Of a DNA stretch of 64,000 bases, positions 7,757 to 16,155 are shown piece after piece (position 1 is the stretch's first letter; every line of letters begins with the position of its first letter). The translations under genes and the position numbers were made by a program. The notes under the pieces are model-generated. The model did no database searches and was not told where the DNA came from. It worked only from the letters and a program-made list of their open reading frames with translations. Origin of the DNA: Acidimicrobiales bacterium (GTDB lineage: Bacteria; Actinomycetota; Acidimicrobiia; Acidimicrobiales; MedAcidi-G1); contig JAAZZG010000002.1 of NCBI GenBank assembly GCA_014237715.1, positions 62,001-126,000 on the forward strand, in the 5' to 3' direction.

Positions 7757-8644
7757 TCACCGCTGTGGCGGACGAATCCCCCGGAACTCCCAGTCGCCAC
7801 CAAGGGCGGTCGACAGGACCTCTTCGGACTCGGTGGGCTGGGCGCCACAATCACAGCGAATCGGTATCGGCCCCCCGACGATGGTGTTGGTCAGTGCGCC
7901 AAGGCCCTCGACTTCCACGGTGACCACGTCGCCGGGCTGAACGGGCCGGGAGTTGGCCGGTGTCCCAGAGAACACCATGTCGCCTGGTAGCAGGGTGATT
8001 GTGCGGGCCAGGTCAGCTACCAGATAGTGCATGTCCCAGGTCATCTCGTTGGTAGTGCCATCCTGTGCCACCTCGCCGTTGACCAGCGTGCGTATGCCCT
8101 TGTCACGAAAGTCCCAGCCCTCGACCAGGCCGGGGCCTACAGGGCAGAGGGTGTCGGAACCCTTGACCCGCAGCATCGAGCCAGCATCGGTGTCACGGAA
8201 GTCATGAAGGCCGTAGTCGTTGCCGATGCTGTACCCGGCGATGAAGTCGCCCGCCTCGTCGGGGCTGACGTTGCGGCACGTTTTCCCAATCACGATGACG
8301 ATCTCGCCCTCGTAGTTGAGCCAACGGCACCGCTCGGGTCGTACCACGTCGCCACGATGTGCGTTCAACGACGACGTCGGCTTGTGGAAGTAAGTGGGCG
8401 CCGCCGGCAGCGACACCTGGAACTCCTCGACCCGGCTGAAGTGGTTGAGGTGGACACAGAGGATCTTGGATGGCTCGCTAGGAGGCAGGTGCGTGGCATC
8501 GGCCTCGGATATTCGGCGACCATCACTGGTCACCAATTCTTTGCCATCCACTGTCACGGGGACCACCGACCCGTCCAGCATGATTCGCCGGGTCTCTCGC
8601 GATCCGCTTCCGTCCGTGGCCACCCGCAGCTCCCAATCGGTCAA
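7757..8644 (-). CDS. Fumarylacetoacetate hydrolase family protein
   Basis: 295 residues, a second FAH-fold enzyme. Recognisable segments are KILCVHLNHFSRVEEF, the metal-site stretch LNYEGEIVIVIGK (two acidic ligands), GYSIGNDYGLHDFRDTD and GDMVFSGTPANSRPV. Such enzymes cleave, decarboxylate or isomerise oxo-acids from aromatic ring opening. It differs substantially from the FAH protein at 2363-3211, so the two probably handle different intermediates. Divergent from the acetoacetate-decarboxylase-like gene, with a MarR-type palindrome in the intergenic region about 38 bp upstream of its start. A C-terminal tail of about 25 residues carries a CDCG pair. Confidence 0.84.
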   Translation of the reverse strand: MTDWELRVATDGSGSRETRRIMLDGSVVPVTVDGKELVTSDGRRISEADATHLPPSEPSKILCVHLNHFSRVEEFQVSLPAAPTYFHKPTSSLNAHRGDVVRPERCRWLNYEGEIVIVIGKTCRNVSPDEAGDFIAGYSIGNDYGLHDFRDTDAGSMLRVKGSDTLCPVGPGLVEGWDFRDKGIRTLVNGEVAQDGTTNEMTWDMHYLVADLARTITLLPGDMVFSGTPANSRPVQPGDVVTVEVEGLGALTNTIVGGPIPIRCDCGAQPTESEEVLSTALGGDWEFRGIRPPQR

Positions 8645-8681
8645 TCCCGCGCTAGCGGCGGGGGCAGCATCTTTGCATGGA

Positions 8682-8703
8682 AGTCGTTAGGGACCAAATG
8701 ATA
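8682..8703. promoter_or_regulatory. MarR-type operator between divergent FAH and ADC-like genes
   Basis: The right arm CCAAATGATA matches the consensus in 9 of 10 positions; the left arm AGTCGTTAGG matches in 7 of 10, with a GA spacer as in the perfect site at 4181. It lies in the short divergent region of the FAH gene (start 8644) and the acetoacetate-decarboxylase-like gene, so one dimer could repress both. Confidence 0.68.
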
Positions 8704-8714
8704 TGCTCATCTTC

Positions 8715-9524
8715 ATGGCGACCCTCCAAGGTTTTACGTTCCCCCGATCGGCCACCGGCTTCTCCTCACTGGTGCCCTCGCCTCCGTGGCACTACTCGGG
8801 CGACATGCTCACCATCGAGTACCGCACCGATCCAGCGGCCGTGGCTGAACTTCTTCCCGAGCCGTTGGTCCCAGTTGACGACGACCCGGGCGCAGTGGCC
8901 GTCATCTGGGCCGACTGGCAGTCCTGCTCCGACGACTTCAATGAGGTCGTCGATCCCGACCGACTCCAGTACAAGGAGTGCTTCGTCGTCGTCCGCTGCA
9001 CCTACGAGGGCCAGACGTACAGTCGCTGCGTCTACATCTGGGTCGACAAGGACTACGCAATGTTGCGTGGCCACGTGCAGGGCTACCCCAAGAAGTTGGG
9101 CGACATCTGGGTCACCCGGCCAGTCACGGTGGGCAAGGCCGGACCTCGACTTGAACCTGGCGGCCACTTCGGCGCTACCTGCTCGGCCTACGGGCGCCGA
9201 CTTATCGAAGCCGAATTCACGATCACTGGCCCCAGCGACCACGCCGGCTTCGTGAACGCTTTGCCAATGATCCACCACCGATATTTTCCGACCATCGAGG
9301 CTGACGGCACCGATTCGCTGCACGAACTGGTCACCATGCAGGGCTACGACGCTGAGGTCAGTCCGGCCTTCACCGGCGACGTTGATCTCCGGGTATTCGA
9401 ATCTCCAGTCGAGGAACTCAACCGCCTCGCTCCCAAGGAAATGATCGCCGGATACTGGCGCAGCGTGAGCGCCTCGTGGAACGGAGGCACCACTCTTGCC
9501 GATCTCCGCCCAGAACGGGAATAG
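8715..9524 (+). CDS. Acetoacetate decarboxylase family protein
   Basis: 269 residues from ATG 8715; an earlier ATG at 8703 overlaps the operator, so the later start is preferred, though neither has a clear Shine-Dalgarno. The ADC fold signature is LRGHVQGYPKKLG, in which the two consecutive lysines (126-127) correspond to the Schiff-base lysine and its neighbour in clostridial acetoacetate decarboxylase. YKECFVVVRCTYEGQ and YIWVDKDYAM are also typical. Family members decarboxylate beta-keto acids or catalyse related aldol and dehydration reactions through a Schiff base; many act in specialised catabolism. Immediately followed by a P450 gene, with which it probably forms an operon. Substrate unknown. 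Confidence 0.8.
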   Translation: MATLQGFTFPRSATGFSSLVPSPPWHYSGDMLTIEYRTDPAAVAELLPEPLVPVDDDPGAVAVIWADWQSCSDDFNEVVDPDRLQYKECFVVVRCTYEGQTYSRCVYIWVDKDYAMLRGHVQGYPKKLGDIWVTRPVTVGKAGPRLEPGGHFGATCSAYGRRLIEAEFTITGPSDHAGFVNALPMIHHRYFPTIEADGTDSLHELVTMQGYDAEVSPAFTGDVDLRVFESPVEELNRLAPKEMIAGYWRSVSASWNGGTTLADLRPERE

Positions 9525-9535
9525 TGACCGGCAAC

Positions 9536-10807
9536 ATGGAGACGAAGGTGGCCCGTCACCCCTGGACACCGGACTCCGACGACGGCCACGCCGACCTGTC
9601 GTCACATGACACCTGGGTGGCCGGTACGCCGTACTCCACCTTCCACCGAATGCGCGATGAAGATCCGGTGGCATGGGTCGACGAGGCTGACGGCTCCGGC
9701 TTCTGGGCCGTGACTCGTTACGACGACGTGGTTGATCTCAACCACCGCTGGGACGACTTCACCTCGTATCGAGGTATCCGCCTTGAGGAGATGGACGCCG
9801 AGGAGACCGAGGCCCGACGAACCCTCATGGAGCTCGACCCACCCGACCACACCAGGTTGCGCCGACTCGTCAACCGGGGTTTCACACGTATGACAGTCGA
9901 GTCCTACGAGGAGTCAATCCGGGAGCTCACAGCCGGGATCCTTGATGAAGCGCTCGTCCACGGCGAGTTCGACTTCGTGGCCGAGGTGGCCCGTTTGCTT
10001 CCGATGCGCATGCTGGGTCGGCTTCTGGGGGTCCCCGACGACCATGCCGAGCAACTCGTGGAATGGGGCGATCAGCTCCTGTCCAACTCCGATCCCGAGT
10101 ACACCGACCACGTGGTCGACCAGGTCGACACCGACGAGTTCCGACTCATCCCGTTCCGCAGCCCAGCCGGCCTCGAGGTGTTCCGCTACGCCCAGGAGGC
10201 GGCCAGCGAACGGCGGGGATGCCCACACGACGACGTCATCTCCCGCCTCCTGGAGCCCACCACCGACGGTGAACCGCTCAGCGACCTGGAGTTCAACAAC
10301 TTCTTCGCCGTACTGGTGGCTGCCGGCAACGACACCACCCGGTACTCGTTGACCGAAGGTCTGCGAGCCCTCGTCGACCACCCCGACCAGTTCCGTGCGC
10401 TGCGAAACGACCCGTCGCTCATCGACACCGCTGTCGAGGAGATCCTGCGCTGGACCACGGTCACCACCCATTTCCGTCGCACAGCGACCAGAGACCAGGA
10501 GGTCGGGGGCCGGAGCATTTCCGAGGGCGACAAGGTCGTGCTCTGGTGGACGGCAGCTAACTACGACGAGCGAAAGTTTGACGACCCCTACCGGTTCGAC
10601 ATCCGGCGGGCCCCCAACGACCACGTGGCCTTCGGGCGCAACGGGCCGCATCTCTGTCTGGGGGCGTGGCTGGCCCGCATGGAGATCCGCATCACCCTGC
10701 AGGAACTGCTGGCCCGCACCACCGACATCGAGATCGTGCACGCCTCGGACCGGCTGCGTTCCAACCTCATCAGCGGCACCAAGCACCTCACCATCCGGAC
10801 CGCCTGA
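9536..10807 (+). CDS. Cytochrome P450
   Basis: 423 residues from ATG 9536. A GTG at 9524 overlapping the preceding stop is an alternative start; anything earlier would run into the previous gene. I-helix motif AGNDTTR, ExxR (EILR), and haem loop FGRNGPHLCLGAW with the Cys ligand near residue 373. The sequence type resembles actinobacterial CYP124/125/142-like enzymes that hydroxylate lipid or sterol side chains, but class cannot be fixed by eye. It shares extended similarity with the truncated P450 at the left edge. Cotranscribed with the ADC-like gene and probably controlled by the 8682 palindrome. Redox partners are not in the window. Confidence 0.92.
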   Translation: METKVARHPWTPDSDDGHADLSSHDTWVAGTPYSTFHRMRDEDPVAWVDEADGSGFWAVTRYDDVVDLNHRWDDFTSYRGIRLEEMDAEETEARRTLMELDPPDHTRLRRLVNRGFTRMTVESYEESIRELTAGILDEALVHGEFDFVAEVARLLPMRMLGRLLGVPDDHAEQLVEWGDQLLSNSDPEYTDHVVDQVDTDEFRLIPFRSPAGLEVFRYAQEAASERRGCPHDDVISRLLEPTTDGEPLSDLEFNNFFAVLVAAGNDTTRYSLTEGLRALVDHPDQFRALRNDPSLIDTAVEEILRWTTVTTHFRRTATRDQEVGGRSISEGDKVVLWWTAANYDERKFDDPYRFDIRRAPNDHVAFGRNGPHLCLGAWLARMEIRITLQELLARTTDIEIVHASDRLRSNLISGTKHLTIRTA

Positions 10808-10878
10808 GCTCAAAGAGGCAGTCCTCCGAGCCACGTACCTACCCGATCCCAGCCATCAGCCCAGACCGGGCCAGTCAT

Positions 10879-11916
10879 TCAGGTCAGGTCTGAAACCAGG
10901 GTCCCGTCGACCACTACGGGCACACCGTCGAGGGCCACCGTGCAGTTTCGCATCGGCAGGTCGAAGTGGCCCCGGCAGAACCGGTCGGCCACCTCGTTGG
11001 CGCCGGTCGACCACAGGAAGTTCCCGGCGAAGGCCCGTAGCTCCGTGCCGTTCAGGTCGGCCTTGTCGTACAGCGGCAGGACATCCCACCGGCAGGCGTG
11101 GTTCATGCCCCAGCCCACGTGGCTGACCGCGTAGGCCTCCGGCTCGTCCCATGCGGCCAGGTACGACGAGAAGAGTTCGGCGTCCAACCCGTCACCGTCG
11201 ACGGACACGACGTGATCGTCCTCCAGCGTGCAGGTGATCGGTGATCGCACGTATTCCTTGAAGGTCAGGTTGGCGTCACCCGGGGCCATGACGATGGTTC
11301 CCGAGGTCGAGCCGGCGGCCGGGAAGCAGAGCACCAGCCCGCCTGGCCAGTGGGCGATGCCACCCGGCTCGGTGACCGTGCCGTCCGATCCGGCGACCAC
11401 CGCGCCAGCCAGGTGGACCGTGAGGTCGGTTCCGGCCGCCGAGGTGACCCGCATGGTCGACGCCCCGGCCAGCAGTCGGCGCCCATGGGCCACCCGTCCT
11501 CCCATGGATTCATCGTGGCCGACGCGGTCGAACACCTCCGGGTGCTCGTTGGACAACATCAGGATCCGGGCGCCGTCGGACAGGATGGCAGGGCGTTCCT
11601 CGGCGTGCAGCAGGCCCTCCACGGTGCAGTCGGCGATGAAGTCGGCAGCTGCCAGTCCGGCCAGCACCGCCGGGTTGTGGGCGAGGGCCACCGACGCTCC
11701 GGTGGAGCGAATGGGGACGGGGCCCCGGTTGGGGGGCGTGGGCAGCACCACGGTCGACACCGCGGCACCGAGGCGTTGCAGGGCGACCACGGCCGCCTCG
11801 ACCAGTTCAGGCCGGCCGTCGTCCTCAGCCAGCACCACGGCCGTCTCGCCGGCGTGCACTGCACAACGGGCGAAGTGGTCGGAGAACGCCTCGATCCGAT
11901 GCCACGGCACGCTCAT
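10879..11916 (-). CDS. 2,5-dihydroxypyridine 5,6-dioxygenase family protein (NicX-like)
   Basis: 345 residues resembling Pseudomonas NicX throughout: RILMLSNEHPEVFDRV, MRVTSAAGTDL, HWPGGLVLCFPAAGSTSGT, LTFKEYVRSPITC, AVSHVGWGMN, RAFAGNFLWSTGAN and HFDLPMRNC. NicX is an Fe(II) dioxygenase of M29-aminopeptidase-like fold that opens 2,5-dihydroxypyridine to N-formylmaleamate. The iron ligands known from NicX (two His and an Asp of an HxD motif) fall at His266, His317 and Asp319 here, practically the same numbering. AGGAAGG precedes the ATG. Last gene of the leftward ALDH / acyl-CoA-dehydrogenase-like / NicX operon. An M29-type aminopeptidase is less likely. Confidence 0.82.
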   Translation of the reverse strand: MSVPWHRIEAFSDHFARCAVHAGETAVVLAEDDGRPELVEAAVVALQRLGAAVSTVVLPTPPNRGPVPIRSTGASVALAHNPAVLAGLAAADFIADCTVEGLLHAEERPAILSDGARILMLSNEHPEVFDRVGHDESMGGRVAHGRRLLAGASTMRVTSAAGTDLTVHLAGAVVAGSDGTVTEPGGIAHWPGGLVLCFPAAGSTSGTIVMAPGDANLTFKEYVRSPITCTLEDDHVVSVDGDGLDAELFSSYLAAWDEPEAYAVSHVGWGMNHACRWDVLPLYDKADLNGTELRAFAGNFLWSTGANEVADRFCRGHFDLPMRNCTVALDGVPVVVDGTLVSDLT

Positions 11917-11944
11917 GTCAGTCCCCCGTCCCTTCCTGACCGGT

Positions 11945-13114
11945 TCAGTCGTCGTAGAGGCCGGCCCGGCCCAGCCGATCGAGCGTCACCTCGACGCTCC
12001 ACGGAAGCATCGTGGCACCGCAGCGGGCGTCGCGGTACATCCGCTCCAGAGCACTGGGTCGCAGCAGCGAGCGGCCACCACACACCCGGACCGCAGTGGA
12101 CGCCACCTCGGGTGCCGTCTCCATGGCCGTCACCGTGGCCGACCAGGCCCGATGGAGCTGGTCCTCGGTGGGATCCACCCCGACCTCGCCAAGCACCCGG
12201 TAGGTCAGTGCCTGGGACCGTTCCCACGCCAAGCGCATCTCCGCCCACCCGTTCTGCTTCTGCGGGTGGTCCCGGCGTTCCGTCGCCCCGCCGTCGCCTC
12301 GCAGGGCGGCTGCCGTGTAGTCCAGCACCGCTCGCTGGATCCCCAGGTAGGAAAACGACAGCGTCATGTAGAAGTACGGCCAGCGGGTGGCCACCTGGTC
12401 GAAGCAACCAGGCGGCAGCAACTCCTGGTCGGCGCGTACGAACACGTTGTCGAACAGCAGGTTCTTGGAAACGGTGCCCCGCATGCCCAACGGATCCCAG
12501 TCGCCCTGGATGGTGATGCCCTCGGCGTCAGCCGGTACCCCGAGGAACCGGACCCGATCGTCGCCTTCGACCATGCACGTCACGTTGTGGCTGTCGGCGG
12601 CTTCGGACAACGAGGCGAAGATCTTGCGACCCGACACCCGGAAGCCCCCGTCGACGGGAACGGCCTGCGTGGCGAAGCCCGCGGTCTCTCCGGGCGCCCG
12701 ACCCTCGCTGAACGGCTGAGCGTGGATCGTGCCGTCCTCGACCACGCCACGCCACACGGCGGTGCGGCGCCGGTCGTGTTCCACCCGCTCCTCGTCACCC
12801 ATCGAGAGGTCGTCGGCGATCTGGCCGATCAGCAACATGGTGGCCGTGTGCATGTTGAAGGTCAGCGCGGTCGACCCGCAGTGCCTGGCCAATTCCTCGG
12901 ATATCAGGGCGTAGGTCGAGAAGTCCGCACCCAGTCCGCCGTGTTCCTCAGGGATGCACAGGGCAAGGAAGCCCGCCTCGCGAAGATCGGCGTAGTTCTC
13001 GTAGGGAAAGGCCGCATCCCGGTCGACCTGGTCGGCCCGGGCCGCGATGGTCGGTCCCAGCGCTGCCATTCGGCCCACCAGCTCTCGCCGGCGGGGGGTC
13101 ATCAGGTCGATCAT
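11945..13114 (-). CDS. Acyl-CoA dehydrogenase family flavoprotein
   Basis: 389 residues with the three ACAD domains: helical N-terminus (LREAGFLALCIPEEHGGLGADFSTY), beta domain (QPFSEGRAPGETAG, VSGRKIFASLSEAADSHNVTCMV split across about 150-200) and C-terminal helical bundle. The ACAD catalytic base is not evident near the C-terminus (GGRSLLRPSALERMYRDARCG, about 350-370), so it may be a flavin monooxygenase of the DszC/HsaA branch instead of a true dehydrogenase. ATG overlaps the upstream aldehyde dehydrogenase stop by 4 bp; the NicX-like gene follows after 28 bp. In this operon a ring hydroxylase role is attractive but unproven. Confidence 0.78.
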   Translation of the reverse strand: MIDLMTPRRRELVGRMAALGPTIAARADQVDRDAAFPYENYADLREAGFLALCIPEEHGGLGADFSTYALISEELARHCGSTALTFNMHTATMLLIGQIADDLSMGDEERVEHDRRRTAVWRGVVEDGTIHAQPFSEGRAPGETAGFATQAVPVDGGFRVSGRKIFASLSEAADSHNVTCMVEGDDRVRFLGVPADAEGITIQGDWDPLGMRGTVSKNLLFDNVFVRADQELLPPGCFDQVATRWPYFYMTLSFSYLGIQRAVLDYTAAALRGDGGATERRDHPQKQNGWAEMRLAWERSQALTYRVLGEVGVDPTEDQLHRAWSATVTAMETAPEVASTAVRVCGGRSLLRPSALERMYRDARCGATMLPWSVEVTLDRLGRAGLYDD

Positions 13115-14616
13115 GTGGTGGTGTCCTCACGTATCTGGAGGGTCTTGAGGTCGGCGTGGAACTCCAGGGCGTGATCGCCACCCTCGCGCCCCAGGCCGCT
13201 GATGCCCAAGCCGCCAAACGGCGCCGTCAGGTCGCGAACCAGAAAGCAATTGACCCAGGTGGTACCCGCCCGAAGAGCGCCACCCACCCTCTCGGCCCGC
13301 TCGGCCGATCCGGTGAACAGGGTGGCCGACAGCCCGTAGGCCGTCGAGTTGGCGAGCCGGATCGCCTCATCCTCGTCGACGAACGTCTGGAAGGTCAGGA
13401 CGGGCCCGAACACCTCGTGTTGGACGATCTCACTGTCATTGGACGCCGGTGCGATGAGGGTGGGCTCAATCCACAGGGCGTCCTCAGGTCGCCCGGTCCA
13501 ACCGTCGGGCACATGACGGTGCCCACCCCGGAGCACCTTGTCGCCAGCCGCCAGCGCCCGCTCGATGAACCCCTCTACGCGGGTCACGTGGGTGGGATGG
13601 ATCATCGGAGTGATCGTGGTGGCATCGTCGTGGGCGTCGCCGAGGAGGTGCTCGTCGGCGCGGGCGTGGAACCGGGCCAGAAAGTCGTCGGCCGCCGAAG
13701 CCTCGACGAGCAGGCGGGTCCCGGCCAGGCAAACCTGGCCCGAGTCGTCGTACTGGCCGGCTGCCGTGCGGGCCGCTGCATCCAGGTCGCTGTCGGCAAA
13801 CACCACCAGGGCGCCCTTTCCGCCCAGTTCCGCGGTGAACGGCACGATGTTGGCCGCGGCAGCCGTCCCGATCGCCCGGGCGGTGGCCGGCGAACCGGTG
13901 AACGACAGGCGCCGCACCCGCCGATCCGACGTCAGGGGTGGACCGATCTGGGACCCGATGCCCTGCACGACGTTGAGTACGCCGGGCGGCAGTCCAGCCT
14001 CGTCGGCCAGGTCGGCCAGCAGGCTGGCCGACAGGGGCGACCACTCGGCAGGCTTGAGGACCACCGGGTTGCCGGCAGCCAGCGCGGGAGCCAGCTTCCA
14101 GGTGGCCAGCATGAACGGGGCGTTCCACGGCGTGATGACCACCGCTGGACCAGCAGGGAGTCGCTGCACACGGTTGGCGGTGCCGTTGGACGACCAGACC
14201 CGTTCCTCGTGCTGCTCGGCCAGTTCGGCGTAGGCCCGGAAGTTTCGGGCCCCCCGACCAATGACCCGGTTGCGGAGGCTCTCGTGGCGCATCCCCATGT
14301 CGACGCACTCGACCGCCGCGATATCGGCCACCCGCTCGTCGATCAGGTCGGCCAGACGACGAAGGTGGGGTGCCCGCCCGGTGGGACCCAGGGCGGCCCA
14401 GCCCTCGAAGGCCTCGGCGGCCGCGGTCAGGGCAGCATCCGCTGTGGCGGCGTCACCGGCCGATACCTCGGCCAACACCGTCGACCAGTCCGACGGGGAG
14501 CGGTTCTCGAAGGTGGTAGGCGACGACAGGCGACGCCCTCCGACGTAATGGTCGACCGAGACCGACACCCCAGCCACGGAGACCCGTGACCGCACTCCAG
14601 CGTCGTCGCCCATCAT
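13111..14616 (-). CDS. Aldehyde dehydrogenase (HpaE / muconate-semialdehyde dehydrogenase type)
   Basis: 501 residues from ATG 14616, three codons after GAGGG; the frame stays open to 14703, but those upstream codons encode the operator palindrome, so the shorter form is preferred. ALDH signatures (this numbering): substrate-orienting Asn165 in TPWNAPF, general base Glu263 in AELGGKG, nucleophile Cys296 in SGQVCLAGTR. The C-terminal block VNCFLVRDLTAPFGG then GREGGDHALEF is typical of 5-carboxymethyl-2-hydroxymuconate semialdehyde and 2-hydroxymuconate semialdehyde dehydrogenases, matching the HpaD-like ring-cleavage enzyme at 3244-4128. First gene of the leftward operon ending in the NicX-like gene. 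Confidence 0.87.
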   Translation of the reverse strand: MMGDDAGVRSRVSVAGVSVSVDHYVGGRRLSSPTTFENRSPSDWSTVLAEVSAGDAATADAALTAAAEAFEGWAALGPTGRAPHLRRLADLIDERVADIAAVECVDMGMRHESLRNRVIGRGARNFRAYAELAEQHEERVWSSNGTANRVQRLPAGPAVVITPWNAPFMLATWKLAPALAAGNPVVLKPAEWSPLSASLLADLADEAGLPPGVLNVVQGIGSQIGPPLTSDRRVRRLSFTGSPATARAIGTAAAANIVPFTAELGGKGALVVFADSDLDAAARTAAGQYDDSGQVCLAGTRLLVEASAADDFLARFHARADEHLLGDAHDDATTITPMIHPTHVTRVEGFIERALAAGDKVLRGGHRHVPDGWTGRPEDALWIEPTLIAPASNDSEIVQHEVFGPVLTFQTFVDEDEAIRLANSTAYGLSATLFTGSAERAERVGGALRAGTTWVNCFLVRDLTAPFGGLGISGLGREGGDHALEFHADLKTLQIREDTTT

Positions 14617-14654
14617 CGCCCTCATCCCAGGGCCCGGCGGGCCCACACCATCAG

Positions 14655-14676
14655 ATTCATTTGGGTCCAAAGTATC
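14655..14676. promoter_or_regulatory. MarR-type operator between divergent aldehyde dehydrogenase genes
   Basis: Left arm ATTCATTTGG (9 of 10 to the consensus), spacer GT, right arm CCAAAGTATC (7 of 10). It lies about 38 bp upstream of the preferred start of the leftward ALDH operon and about 52 bp upstream of the rightward ALDH gene, a position from which both could be repressed. Confidence 0.68.
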
Positions 14677-14728
14677 TGTATCAGTGTAGGTTGTCCCGGT
14701 CACACGCGCGTCCCCGGAGGTCTTCCCC

Positions 14729-16150
14729 GTGAGCGAACATCACCTGATGATCATCGGCGCCGAGCGCGTCGACGCCGACCAGGCCGACGAGGTCCGGTCG
14801 CCTTACGACGGTCGTGTCCTAGGCAGTGTCCCGGTGGGCACGACGAAACACCTCGACGCGGCCATCGCCACAGCAAAGGCCACCCTGGCCGCCGGAGCAA
14901 TCCCCACCCACGAACGCGCCGCCATCTTGGACCGTCTGGCCGAGGCCCTCACGGCCCGACAGGAGGAGTTCGCCCAGAGCATCTCGGCTGAGGCAGCCAA
15001 GCCCATCAGCACCGCCCGCGTCGAGGCCTCCCGGGCCATCGACACGGCCAGGTTCTCAGCCGCCGTGGCCCGGACCATGACCAGCGAAGCCCTGACGCTG
15101 GACGCCAGCCCGGCTGGTGAAGGTAAGACCGGCTTCATCAAGAAGGTCCCGATCGGCGTGGTCGGGGCCATCTCGCCGTTCAACTTCCCGTTGAACCTGG
15201 TGTGTCACAAGATTGCCCCGGCCATCGCCGCGGGCTGCCCGGTGGTCCTCAAGCCGGCCTCGTCTACCCCGTTGACCGCCCTCCTACTGGCCGAGGTCCT
15301 CGTCGAGGACTGCGGCCTGCCGCCGGGCTGGTTGAACGTGGTCACCTGCCCGGGCCGCACTGCCGCACATATGGTCGAACACGATGACGTGGCCATGATC
15401 ACCTTCACCGGATCGCCACCCGTGGGTTGGAACATCCGAGCCACCGCCCCCCGCAAAAAGGTGTCCCTCGAACTCGGCAACAACTCACCGATCGTCATCG
15501 AACCCGACGTCGACGTGGCTGCTGCAGCCGCCAAGTTGAAGATGGCGGCCTTCGGCTTCGCCGGTCAGACCTGCATCTCCACCCAGCGCATCTACGTGCA
15601 CGAGGACATCGCCACTGCGTTCACCGAGGCCATGGCCGACCAGGCCCGCAGCCTCACCGTGGGCGATCCGGCCGATCCGGCCACCGAAGTGTCCTCGCTC
15701 ATCGACAGCGGCGAGACCGAACGGGTCGCCGCCTGGGTCGACGAGGCCACAGCAGCCGGGGCCACGCTGATCTGCGGCGGCACCATGGCCGACGGCGTCC
15801 TGGCCCCCACCGTCCTGGCCGACGTCACCGATGACATGAAGGTCAGCTGCGTCGAGGTGTTCGGACCGGTGGTGGGCATCGCCACCTATACCGACTACGA
15901 GGACGCCCTGACCCGGGCTAACGCCAGTACCTACGGACTGCAGGCCGCTGTGTTCACCAACGACATCGGCAAGGCCCTGCGGGCCACCGAGGTCCTCGAG
16001 TACGGCGGTGTGCTCATCAACGAGTCGCCGTCGTGGCGGGCCGACCACATGCCGTACGGCGGCATCCGCGACTCGGGCAACACCCGTGAAGGCCCCGCCT
16101 ACACGGTGCGCGAGATGACCGAGGACCGCCTCATCATCATCCAGCCCTGA
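14729..16150 (+). CDS. Aldehyde dehydrogenase, NAD(P)-dependent
   Basis: 473 residues. GTG start at 14729 with GGAGG nine bases upstream. Catalytic residues: Asn152 (SPFNFPL), Glu248 (LELGNNSP), Cys282 (FAGQTCISTQR). The FAGQTCIS context and PVVLKPASSTPLTAL resemble the lactaldehyde/phosphonoacetaldehyde/methylglyoxal-type branch of the superfamily rather than the semialdehyde dehydrogenase on the other side of the operator. It oxidises an aldehyde to the acid in the cytoplasm; an aldehyde released from an amine would fit the neighbouring decarboxylase and amine ligase. Divergent from the HpaE-like operon and sharing its palindrome. A hairpin follows the stop codon. Confidence 0.86.
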   Translation: MSEHHLMIIGAERVDADQADEVRSPYDGRVLGSVPVGTTKHLDAAIATAKATLAAGAIPTHERAAILDRLAEALTARQEEFAQSISAEAAKPISTARVEASRAIDTARFSAAVARTMTSEALTLDASPAGEGKTGFIKKVPIGVVGAISPFNFPLNLVCHKIAPAIAAGCPVVLKPASSTPLTALLLAEVLVEDCGLPPGWLNVVTCPGRTAAHMVEHDDVAMITFTGSPPVGWNIRATAPRKKVSLELGNNSPIVIEPDVDVAAAAAKLKMAAFGFAGQTCISTQRIYVHEDIATAFTEAMADQARSLTVGDPADPATEVSSLIDSGETERVAAWVDEATAAGATLICGGTMADGVLAPTVLADVTDDMKVSCVEVFGPVVGIATYTDYEDALTRANASTYGLQAAVFTNDIGKALRATEVLEYGGVLINESPSWRADHMPYGGIRDSGNTREGPAYTVREMTEDRLIIIQP

Positions 16151-16155
16151 CCGCG

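Noticed and set aside
11228-14589. Very long open frames on the plus strand (648 and 477 codons) opposite the NicX/ALDH operon
   Set aside because: They are antisense to well-supported enzymes, have no recognisable domains and are rich in Arg, Gly, Pro and His, as expected from high-GC third-position bias.
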